From Pontederia crassipes (taxonomy: Eukaryota > Streptophyta > Magnoliopsida > Commelinales > Pontederiaceae), in NCBI GenBank assembly GCA_030549335.1, contig CM060195.1, forward strand, positions 3,955,501 to 4,019,500: 64,000 bases of DNA, given 5' to 3'. A program made the translations under genes and the position numbers. Each line of letters starts with the position of its first letter. Within the stretch, counting starts at the first letter, position 1. Shown one piece after another: positions 54,200 to 64,000 of this stretch. The notes under the pieces are model-generated. The model made no database searches, was not told the origin of the DNA, and saw only the letters and a program-made list of their open reading frames with translations.

Positions 54200-57100
54200 A
54201 TCCAAAACCTTTATTGGATATCAGGTATCAGTTCAAAGATTACAATAGTACTTCAGAGAGAGCGCCACTCGTTGTGCATAAAAAAAGCATGGCTAAGAAT
54301 ATTCTCAACATAACATCTATCATTTTGGAAGATTAGTTTGTTCCGCTATAGCCATAGAGCCCAGAGTAGTGCGAAGAGAAACACCCTGCTTCTACGTGAA
54401 CGATAGGTAATAGTTGAGCCAGAATTGCTGCCACGTCGGAAAGCAGTCCAGAAATCAAGCTCAGAGCTGTTGGCAATCCAATCGAGTCTGGCCTTGGTCC
54501 ATACCTCTCTTGAGATGTCACATTTGAAAAATAGATGATCCGTGTCCTCCGGGGAATTGTTGTTGCACATCCTACAACTAGATGCCATCCCAATCAGCCA
54601 GCGAGCACGATAAGAAGCCGTGGGAAGACGTCTACTGCGCAAAAGCCAAACAAAGATTTTAACTTTCAGTGGGGCCTTGGTTCTCCAGATTAGTCGGCAA
54701 TCAGTTAACATGTCATTGTCGTCGGGAGAAGTAGGAGGACGTAGGATGCCGTAGGCCTGTTTGACGCTGAAATCACCTCTAGACCAGCGCCAGCCGTCAT
54801 TTGCATGGATATCAAGTTTGTAAGGGAGGATAAGGTTCAGTAATTCCATAAACTCAGAAAAACGCTGCTCCGAAAGTGTGCTTCTGAAGGTAGGGAACCA
54901 GCAACCAATTCCAGATCCCGAAGCATCCAGCCATATCTCAGCAAGAGTGGCATTTTTATTATGAGCAAGAGCAAAAAGTCGTGGAAACCTGGCAGCTAAC
55001 GGACCAGTTGCAAGCTAGTCGTCATGCCAAAAAGTGAAGCGATCGCCTCGACCAAGAACAGGACGACGAAGCTCCCTGTTGTTGAATAGTTCTGGAAGCC
55101 CAGGATAATGTGTTGCCATAGCAGGCTGAGATAGTACGGTTGAAGAGGTCGCCATCAGAACCAAAAACGCGAAGACACCATTTAGATAACAAGGCATCAT
55201 TGAAAGTGCGAAGGACCAGAACTCCAAGGCCTCCATCAGTCTTTGGCTTGCAGATGCGTGACCAATCAACCAAATGGAAGCCCCTGCATCCCGGTTTAGA
55301 GCCGTTCCAGAAGAAAGAGCGACGGATCTTATCCATGCACAATTCGGTTTGTTTAAGGAGACGCAGCACAAACATGTAGTATATTGGAAGTGTTGTGAGG
55401 ACCGAATTCAAAAGAATAAGTCTGCCACCACGAGAGAGCATTCTGGCCTTCCAGCCATGGAGACACCGATGAAATCTGCAAATAACTGGAGACCAATCAT
55501 GTGGGCGAATCTTCTTAGCAGACAGTGGCAGTCCCAAGTAGGTGATAGGTAGTTTGCTTGCTTCCGTTCTCAATTCAACAGCACACATATTGATCTCATC
55601 AGTCTCCATAGCAAAAGGTATGAAAGTGGATTTAGAATAATTGATTTTGAGACCCAAAATCTCGCCAAATAACTCAACCATTATTGCAGTCCTTTGAGCC
55701 TCCACATGGGAGCCCTCAATGAAGAAGATGGTATCATACGCGTATTGGAGAAGAGGTATTAACAGAGCACCACTGTTTGGAGCAGAGAAATCGGAGATCA
55801 GGCCAGATTCAGCAAGATCAAAGGCTGCCACGGCAAGTGAATCAACAGCAAGATCAAAGGCTGCCACGGCAAGTGAATCAACAGCAAGATCAAAGAGTAG
55901 CGGAGCCAAAGGACAGCCTTGACGCACACCGCGCTGTGGCTGGATCCAGCCTCCGTGTGGCTGCCCGTTTATAAGGACAGAGAAAGAGGAGGTCGTGATG
56001 CATCTCTTCATCCAAGAGATCCAGAGATTGGAAAAACCACGCCGACTAAGAGACTGCCACAAGTAATTCCAGCTAATAGAATCAAAAGCTTTGGAGAAAT
56101 CCACTTTCCAGAGGAAACCCTTTTTGTTGTTGCGATTCCAGCAGGATATGAACTCCGAGGCCATCGCGTAACTGTCTAAGATTGATCTGCCCCGAGTGAA
56201 AGCAGATTGGACAGGTGAAATGAGGTTTGAAATGACAAGTCGCAACCTGTTCGCAAGCACCTTAGATATTAGCAGATAAATTGCATTAGATAACGCAATA
56301 GGTCGGAAATCAGAGAGCTCCTCAGGGGCAGAATTCTTTGGAATAAGGAAGAGAAAGAAGAGATTTATCCTGTTGAAGCCAAAATTCCCTTCATAGAATT
56401 CATTGAAGACACCGATGATATCTTCCTTGAGCAAAGACCAAAATTCTTTATAAAAGAAGACAGGAAAGCCGTCTGGCCCCGGCGAACCATCACCCTTGAG
56501 CTCTCCTAGTGCAGAGAAAATTTCCATCTCAGTGAACATGGTCGACAAGAGATTGGCCTGCTCGTTAGTGAGGGAACGAACTCCCTGCCCAGTCCAAAGC
56601 CATTGGCTGGGTGGTGTACCTCTCATGGCCGCGTGAAAGTAATCGGCAACAGCCCTTCCGATCCGATCACGACCACGAATTTCTTCATTGTTTACCCTCA
56701 GTCGATCGATATGATTAGTTCTTCTGCGACTGCCAGCACAAAGATGAAAGAACCGCGTATTTGCATCGCCCTCCTTGAGTCAATGTTGCCTGGAACACTG
56801 TCTCCATTGAGTTTGAAGTTTGAGATCCTCAGCCTGAACAATCCGGTGGAGCCTAGAACGTTCCACAAGCTCAAGTTCGTTAAGAGCTCTACTGTCTTCA
56901 GTCCGATCAAGAGCACTGATTGTCGAGAGAGCCTCAGATCTGGATCTAAGGATCTCCTCCCAAAAGGAATGATTATAGGATCTGAGACGATTCCTTAGAG
57001 CCTCAAGACGAAGAAAGAGCGTTCGCGTTGCCGAAGTAGATGGAGGGATGCCCAACCAGCAAGTGGCGACCACATCCCTGAAACCAGGATGTAACAACCA

Positions 57101-57845
57101 GGCCCTCTCAAACTTGAAATATGAGCGGTGATGGTCCTCTGAGTTTGAGCTCCAAAGGATTGGCGTGTGATCAGAAGAAGGACGATTGAGAGCAGAGGCA
57201 TTGGCCAATTGGAAACTTGAAGCTAAATCCGTGGAGCAGAGAAAACGATCAAGACGTGATCTAGCCAAGGGAGAAGAGGAGCTACGCCAAGTGAAACGAC
57301 AGCCACTAATCGGAAAGTCCATGAGGCCATGTTGATTGATGAAATGATGAAACTGTCTTGAGGCAACGCTGCTGCCTTGAGACGGAGTTGGCCTGTCCTC
57401 CGGATTTAATGTGACGTTAAAGTCACCGCCAATCAACCAAGGGATGTCTTCATATTGTTGTCCGATCACAGATAATTCCTCCCAGAAAGCAGCACAATCA
57501 GCACCTTGAATTGGCCCGTAGACACATGTGACCATGAATGTGAAATTATCCCTCCGATTGCTGAGAATAGTCGATAGACAGAAGCGAGAAGAGAGGGAGG
57601 TTTCCAAGGAGAAGACATTATCCCGCCAGCCGATTATAGAGCCTCCAGATCTGCCACGAGCTCCCAAAGCCACAAAGCTGCTCATCCAAGATCCACCGAT
57701 TTCCTTCCATTGCAAAGTCGTGAGATCAACAATTTTTTATTCCTGGAGGAGTGCAATATCAACCTTCCATTCCCTAATATATGAACCCAGAGTGTGCCGG
57801 CGTTGTTCGTCCCCAAGACCTCGTACGTTCCAAGAGAATCTTCAT
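54200..57845 (-). pseudogene. LINE ORF2: endonuclease, reverse transcriptase, zf-RVT
   Basis: From the 5' side: an APE-type endonuclease (WNVRGLGDEQRRHTLGSYIR, ALLQE, IGGDFNVTLNPEDRP, SDHTPIL), then RT (VDFSKAFDSISW, GVRQGCPLAPLLF, LGLPLSAKK), then a zf-RVT domain (WRTKAPLKVKIFVWLL, CRMCNN, DTDHLFF..C). Breaks: a stop after ALLQE near 57745, Trp to TGA at about 56778, a frameshift near 55.1 kb and Trp to TAG at about 55016. The catalytic box reads YAYD instead of YADD (Tyr codon 55736-55738), and a 36-bp in-frame repeat precedes it. RT activity would be lost. Confidence 0.92.
55811..55896. repeat. 36-bp tandem repeat in the LINE RT
   Basis: Units at 55811-55846 and 55847-55882 plus 14 bases of a third. 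On the minus strand each encodes FDLAVDSLAVAA in frame, right after the GCPLAPLL motif. Confidence 0.95.
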
Positions 57846-57882
57846 TTAAAAGACGGTGGCACACCACAACTTCGGGATCGGG

Positions 57883-59842
57883 TCATCCTTTGAGATCCAA
57901 GGTTAAGAAGAGAGCGTAGTTCTCGCGATCCATTGTGCTTTCACCTGAGGTGGATGGAAGAGGCGACAGCCTGAACAGATTCAGGTGGGCGCTGCAGCAA
58001 AGGAGAGGAGCGGGCATGGTGCAGTGAGGCTGGGGAGGCAGGAGAGAGAGCCTCAGGCGGGGAGACAGGTTCAGATTAGACAGATTCTGATAGCCGCCGT
58101 GCACCATCAGGGGAGATATGTTCGGATTGCCGCTGTGGAAGAGGAGAGGTGTTGACAGAGTCAGGTGGGTCGGCATGAAACATTTGCTGTACACCATCAG
58201 CCATAGTGGCCGAATCACAGGCTGTTTCCTCAGGCCGAACTTTCCTTGCAGACGATAAAGAGAGAGGACGAGATTCCCCAACCAGGCCAGGCGAGAGGCT
58301 CCCGTCGCGTGAGATGGCCTCACGTGAGTCACCGCCATGTGATGGATCCTCACGTGCCGGATCACGTGATCCATAGTCATGTGAGATGGCCTCACCGCCA
58401 TGTGAAGGATCCTCACGTACAGGATCACGTGAGCCATAGACCTGTAGGTCATCAAGTGGGAGTGCAGGGAGATCGACACGTCCACACGAGCTGGATCTGA
58501 GGTGTATGCATTTTGTTGAGCTGTGAGTCCCCAAACCAAAAGCTGCACTGATATGCGGATTGTCTTCACTGGGTTTGGCGGCTGAGTTCAGGTCTTTAGG
58601 TTCTGCGTTTACTGCTTTTTTTATGAGAGACTCCATCGCCGTACCACGTCCCACGACGCAGAGGGACGTATTGGGGGCTTCGAACGGCGTCGCAGGTCCC
58701 AATGCTTGCAGCGTGACTGGTCGCCGTCGCCACTCAAATCGACCCCCGCCGGCGGCCGAGGCATGTGTCCGGCGATGACATTTGCCCATGTAAGAGACGT
58801 GTCCTGGTCAACGATGCGAGCAAGCCGGATTTGGTAGACGAAGTCAGAGGAGGCGAGGCGGATCAGTGCGGGGATGGGGCGTTGAGGAAGGACGTCTACC
58901 CGCACACGGATAGCAGAGACGTTAGCAGAACCAAACGGCGGAACATCTGCTTCCGTGAGATGACCAAAAGGTAGAACAATGGCCGCTAGAGCATCGGCAT
59001 ATCTGAGATGGATTGGGACGCTTGAGAGGATGAATGTAGCAGTCGTGGTACTGGACGACTTCGCGCCCTCACAAGCAGGCGTCCATGGATTCCAGAAAAC
59101 AGAGGAGCCATCCTCCATGACCGTCGCCTCGCTAAGCAGCCGACGACGCCGTTCCTCACAGTCGAGCCAGAGGAGCACCCTGCCCGGGGACAGCCAAGAT
59201 GGAGAAAGCGCTAAGGCGGATGCAAGTTGTCTCTCCAGGGATCTTTGTAAATAATCAACCGAAAGATGCGCCGCCCCGCAGTTCCCGATCAAGCATTGAG
59301 AGAGGAATTTTTTAATGGAGCCGGCATCATGTCCCCATGGAGCATGAACGTCAACGTGCCTTGCAGGAGAATGAACGTCAACGTGCCTTGTGTTGATAGG
59401 AGCACAACAGTTCGACTATGGCGAGAAGGTCATTGCGTTTAGGACACGACGCCCGCTTGTGTCCCAAAGCGTCACAGTGAAGACATCTCACCGGTTCCCT
59501 GCAAGAGGCCTGAAGGTGCCCAGAACCTCTGCATCGGTAGCAAATAATGTCGCTGACGTTACGCCCCTGCGCAAAGCGCGTTGTCAGCCTACGGGAGGGC
59601 TTCCCATGTCGGCAGCGACGAGCAATACGCTGCCATCCCCCAGCAAGCGCTTGATGGGTGAAGCGAGGCATCCTCACACCCAGAAAGTACCTCACTTCCG
59701 AAGAGCGCACTGACGAGAAGCACCAGACCAAACGGCGAGGGAAAGGGAGTGGGGAGATACTCGTCGCCTTCCGCTGCACGCCGACATCAGAGCAGATGAG
59801 ACACAGCTGTTGTGGGAGAGGGAGTGGAGGGATCCTCGTCAC
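57883..59842 (-). pseudogene. LINE ORF1 (zinc-knuckle nucleic-acid-binding protein)
   Basis: Two adjacent CCHC knuckles (CYRCRGSGHLQASC and CLHCDALGHKRASC) occur at about 59410-59540 on the minus strand. A region with RSLERQLASALALSP, and RVLLWLDCEERRRRL further on, follows at 58621-59292. A Pro/Ser/His-rich, internally repeated tail follows in shifted frames to about 57883. The reading frame is broken in several places. The gene would supply the RNA-binding partner of ORF2. Confidence 0.75.
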
Positions 59843-60023
59843 CTCCCCGGCACACCAGGAACGTGCCTCACCAGAAAAGACGAGTCGGGACTAAACGAAA
59901 GATGCATAGAGTAACCTGCCAAGCGAGCGCACCCAGCTTGGCAAAGGTCACCGGAGAGGAAGAGAGTAAAGGTCGCCGGAAAGGAAGGGAGCCGGAAGAG
60001 GATCGGGGATACCATCGCTCGAC

Positions 60024-60041
60024 CAATTCAATTTCATAAAT
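60024..60041. repeat. Right target-site duplication of the LINE
   Basis: CAATTCAATTTCATAAAT, identical to 54140-54157. It marks the LINE 5' end. Confidence 0.95.
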
Positions 60042-63000
60042 AGTTCAAGCTATCATAAATCTTCTTGAATGACTGATGGAGACTCTGGTTTGGTCATGGA
60101 GTCAGATTCTAAACTGGATATTTATATGAGAATTTCAATTTTTAAGGGGTTATCTTTCCTCAACTTTAGTTTGGCCAATAAGCTTCACTGTTTTTGGAAC
60201 ACGAAAAGGAAAAGAAAAGGGGGAATTTAGTATATCAAGTTGTTGTGCACTTGTACCTCAGTATTGCTATTATATTGCGATAGTGGTGCACTATGATTGC
60301 ATATATATATACATATATGTATATATATATATATACTATTAATATTTGTTTATTTTTTGCCCATTCTCTGATACAAATTGAAAATACAACTAAAATAAAA
60401 CTAGGATAACTATTATTAATAATAAAGTGTAAGAATCTTAAACATAATTACTAGTAATAACTCGTCAATTCAAGATGATAAATCTCCATAAGTCTGTATG
60501 GAGTGGACCAAACTCAAATTACATAATTGATGTACACATTTTCTAAGGCTCTCCTAAATTTAAAACCCATGCATGTATCTATAACATGCAAATGTAGTTA
60601 CAATAACTATAACAAAACTACAAATATAACTAACTACTCACTACTTTCTTAACCAGCCACTAACTAATACAAGGTGGTATCATCTAACTACCTACTTAAC
60701 TTAATTAACCAGCTACTAACTACAAAGTGGTATCTTATCATTCTCTCAAGTTTTGGATGTGGAATATATGTAATGTGTAAAATATCATGCCAATTGACGT
60801 AGTAACAAAGATGATTATCTGGTTACTACTAAATGAAAACTAGAATGCTGTGCTTGAATGTTAAAGATAAGAAGCAAACCTATAATTCAAAAGACAATAA
60901 CTGATTGATTCTCTTCACTTCATTTTATTTGCTCTACACTATTCCAAGTGTTCCCAGAATGTGACCCTTATTTGTATGTCTCTGAAGGCATGTCTTTTGT
61001 TTTGTATATCTGGTAATCTACAGTGCTATACGTGACGATCATCATTTTTTATATGTCCCCTATGGAACTATAGAAAGCCATTCTTCTTCATGTAATATGA
61101 TTCATGCTATTCATTTCTAAACTCTTTTTTCTTCTTCTAGGAGTTTGAGGCTTTGAGCAACATTGGCCTTAGGAATGGTGTCATTTGATTCTTTTATTGG
61201 ATGGAATTTCAATGAGATAGGTTTTGTAGAGGAACGCTTGGGTTTTCAGGGGACTTCACTACACCTTTAAAAGGAATTCCATGGAATATAAAATAAGGAT
61301 ATGAAAAGAAGGATGAATCTCAAGGCAAAGAACTATATCTTTGCTGAATTGTTTCCAGTGGGAGTTAATCATTTTTGAATTAGGTTTCATGCTCTATGTT
61401 CTTTCTGAATTTCAGTTTCCTCAAAATGAAAGCAAGGCATATAACACAGTTCTTAGCATCCCTATGCAGTATGCATTGTAGTATTGTACCATATCCAAAA
61501 CTATCAATTTTATAGTTCTTGCTTCCATAGCGTTGAGATGATCACTGCATGAACTCTTGGCTTTTGGTACTGATGCTCACTTTTATTTCATCTTCATTTA
61601 GTTTCATTATGGATATCCTGACCTCAGTTGAATTTAACATGATGGAAAAGCTTGTTCCTACATGCAAAACACGTATATTGGATGAATACAACAAACTGTA
61701 GCTTTAGCATGCAACCCATTATAGGGCCCAAAATTAAAAGTACAAACTTTTTCTGACTGTAAAATTCAAAACATCCAATTCCTTAATGGGAGACGAGTTT
61801 AGATATACTTACATTGCCAAATGCCGACCACATCATTTAACATTTGATTAACACCCTGGTCTTTCATTAGGATGGCCCTTCTATTATTTGTTTATTAGGA
61901 ACCTTCTTGCGTAAGATTTAGTTTGTGTTGCATATATTTCGTAATAACTTGCTTTTGGTTTCATTCCTGTAGAAGTAAAAGCTTCTGAGAACCTTGGTTG
62001 GACTTGAGATGCAACATGCTGAGCACAAAACTTCCATCATCTGATCCATGCAGTATTTTCTCCTTAAAGATCCTACACTAATATGTCAATATGCTATTTC
62101 TTTCAAACCGAAAGCTTATGGATCTCCACTAGAAACTGAATAAAATCTTGCTATATATGTTGCAGCATTCTTCGAAGCCATAAATTTATTGATGGTATGC
62201 CGCATGATCTTTACAAACTAACTTTGCTGTCTGAACATCTTATCCAAGAAGGAATCTGCCACAAGGTAACATTATATTATCATAGTGTACTAGTGGTATT
62301 ATTTCTGAACGATAGTGCTCTTGCACTACATGTAACAAATCGAAATTCCAAAGCAAAGCATGATAGGCATGTGTTTAGTGAAATTTTAGTGATACGTTAA
62401 CAGTAATGTTAGAAGATACAACCTCCGAAGGGTCTCTTCGTACAGTCAGAACAATGGGAGACATACTTCTTCATAATCCGAGAACACTCTCGCAAATAAA
62501 TGATTTACCAGTGCGCCTTCATCACCAACTTTCACATGTCGAATGAATCATCAGCTCTGAAGTCATAATTTTGTCTGTTACAGTTAAAGAAGCAGAACAT
62601 TTGATTGATCGTTTCTCCATGGGAGTAGCATTGTGTAGAGCAAATGCGCCAGCTTAGCCCTCCTGCTGTTCTTCGGAATCTAGACTCGTCTATCTTACAG
62701 ATGATTGTGCTGCTTAAGTTCGTGGACTTTGGGCTTCTGGAGTGAAAGAAAGGAAACACCGAATCAGCTGCAGGAGTTCTGTCCATTTGTAGATTTGCCA
62801 GTCAGAGAGCACTGTCTGCAGATTTGGTATAATGTTTCTGGAAAGATTATCTGGAAAGCTTTTTGTTTTCTTTCAGAGTACTATGACAAAACCTGAGCAG
62901 TGGGCTTCATTCTACTTGAATGCCTGCAAGGTCCCGAAGTTCTTTGATCACATGTAGAGACTACTGGTGCACTGCGCATGGTGATACATGTATTCACCCT

Positions 63001-63214
63001 GAGCCGAAGGAGAGATCGACAATCCCAGAGGTCTTAAATCCACTGAGAGCAGTGCCAAAAAGTTGACATTGTGGTGGGCTGAACTTTTTTGCTTTTGAGG
63101 CTAACCAATAAAAGGTGGAAAAGTTTTATAAAATCATCCTGTGGAGAAGTTTTTATCTTCTTTTTGTTCTACAGCTTGCCTGAAAATTGTGTAGGAGTTT
63201 ATGTGATGTTCAAA

Positions 63215-63810
63215 TATGATAACATAATTTATTAGTTTAGTTAGAATTTTAATGAATTAATAATTAAAAGGAAAATTTCAGAAAATTAAATATATGGTTA
63301 GACGAGATAAAAAAATTGATGATATTGATTTATCATAAAAAAATTGATAGTATAGATAATTATTATAATTTAATATAAATTATTAATTGATAATTGTTAT
63401 GAATATGATTACTCGTACATTATTTATCATTATGCATATTGTTATTGATTATTACCTAATTGAGTGTTATGCTCCTTGAGATTTTTATATGTACATGAAT
63501 TCGTAGATAACGAGTAAATGATAATGGGGAGACCAATGATGGATTATCTGACAATTGCCGTATACATGAATATGAACATTAATAAAAGACCTAATATGAT
63601 ATAGATTTAAGCATGTAATCCATAAATTATTAGATATATACTACTTCCATTAAAAATCAAGTTAATGGTATAAATTGCATTTGTTAATATAAAGTTTATT
63701 GTGATTAAGTTTTGCATTGATATAAATTATTGGTAAAAATAAAAAAAAATGTTGTCACAAAATTACTAGCACTTCTGAACAAACATGTGGTCTGACATAC
63801 CACGGGGCGT
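63215..63810. mobile_element. LTR-like insertion in the copy 2 3' flank
   Basis: The 3' flank match to copy 1 stops near 63210 and resumes near 63830. The sequence in between resembles 47430-47834 (TGAATATGAACATTAATAAA). The exact ends are not defined. Confidence 0.45.
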
Positions 63811-64000
63811 TATGTCCCTGTGATACATTGCAAGGCTTGTGTGTTTGTGGTGGCTGGCATGTACAAGTAAACTAGGCAAAGATATCAAAAAGTTTGGATG
63901 GAGTGATAAGTGGCTTTTAAGTAATGTATAGAATTCGAATTTTTAATGTATAATATTTTTATTGAGTTCTCACATGTTATCGTGATGTACATGATATATG

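Larger units (their letters stand above)
54158..60023 (-). mobile_element. Near full-length L1-type LINE inserted in the pseudogene
   Basis: The element is 5,866 bp, bounded by a perfect 18-bp target duplication. On the minus strand it runs from the 5' end at 60023, through a zinc-knuckle ORF1 and an endonuclease-RT ORF2, to a short poly(A) at 54158-54164. That is the expected product of target-primed reverse transcription. The coding regions carry stops and a frameshift, so it is not autonomous now. Confidence 0.95.
53840..63110 (+). pseudogene. Pseudogene of the MDIS/MRH1-type receptor pseudokinase
   Basis: Remnants match the gene at 27832-32201. Exon 1-2-like text lies at 53845-54090 (GACTTTGTGAGTACTGAACG at the old exon 2 donor). 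An exon 3 scrap is at 61139-61175. Exon 4-like text is at 61925-62080 and exon 5-like text at 62165-62266. The start of exon 6 is at about 62404, and exon 9-like kinase text runs 62583-63085. Most of exon 6 and all of exons 7-8 are missing, no start codon survives in frame, and frameshifts and stops are frequent. The LINE sits in the former intron 2. Not expressible as a receptor. Confidence 0.9.
53190..63900 (+). repeat. Copy 2 of the receptor-kinase duplication
   Basis: It is collinear with 20640-32400: the upstream blocks, exon-like remnants and 3' flank appear in the same order and strand. It carries a LINE insertion (54158-60023) and an LTR-like insertion in the 3' flank (about 63215-63810), and lacks the copy 1 upstream insertions. 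Confidence 0.85.

Noticed and set aside
55140-56179. Plus-strand ORFs inside the LINE
   Set aside because: They are the antisense of reverse transcriptase.

Overview
The window is nuclear DNA of a flowering plant. It has multi-exon genes with GT-AG introns, plant-specific gene families and abundant LTR, LINE and DNA transposons. A very GC-rich intronless gene set in AT-rich surroundings suggests a commelinid monocot; a Zingiberales- or palm-like genome is my guess and is not established. Only four genes look intact. I found no prokaryotic features and no CRISPR array.

Layout. 1-3.6 kb: the end of a MITE, a local duplication and AT-rich spacer. 3.79-8.63 kb (+): a complete 20-exon REC8/SYN1 meiotic cohesin gene, whose splicing I rebuilt exon by exon (633 aa). 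9.54-16.53 kb (-): a complete 10-exon gene for a ubiquitin-like plus leucine-rich-repeat protein (381 aa), convergent with REC8. 17.1-20.0 kb: a dead Ty1/copia element. 21.05-23.29 kb: a 2.25-kb foldback-like element with arms of roughly 0.9 kb. 27.83-32.20 kb (+): a 9-exon LRR receptor-like pseudokinase of the MALE DISCOVERER/MRH1 type (676 aa). 32.6-49.6 kb: a transposon graveyard holding RTE/SINE 3' ends, a zinc-finger-homeodomain pseudogene, a deleted hAT element with its target duplication, a small ORF split by a MITE, a probable LTR and an internally duplicated LINE relic. 50.01-51.78 kb (+): an intronless beta-hexosaminidase gene (HEXO2-like, 590 aa). 53.2-63.9 kb: a second, degenerate copy of the receptor-kinase locus. 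Its intron 2 carries a 5.87-kb L1-type LINE flanked by a perfect 18-bp target-site duplication.

The genes do not form a pathway; they are ordinary neighbours on a chromosome. The strongest structural story is a local duplication (20.6-32.4 kb and 53.2-63.9 kb) whose copies diverged. Copy 1 kept a spliceable pseudokinase gene and received the foldback element upstream. Copy 2 decayed and received the LINE. The best candidates for something not yet described are the foldback element, the internally deleted hAT element that keeps a promoter-like segment, and the LINE with a mutated catalytic box and an in-frame 36-bp duplication. I saw no convincing new biological system.
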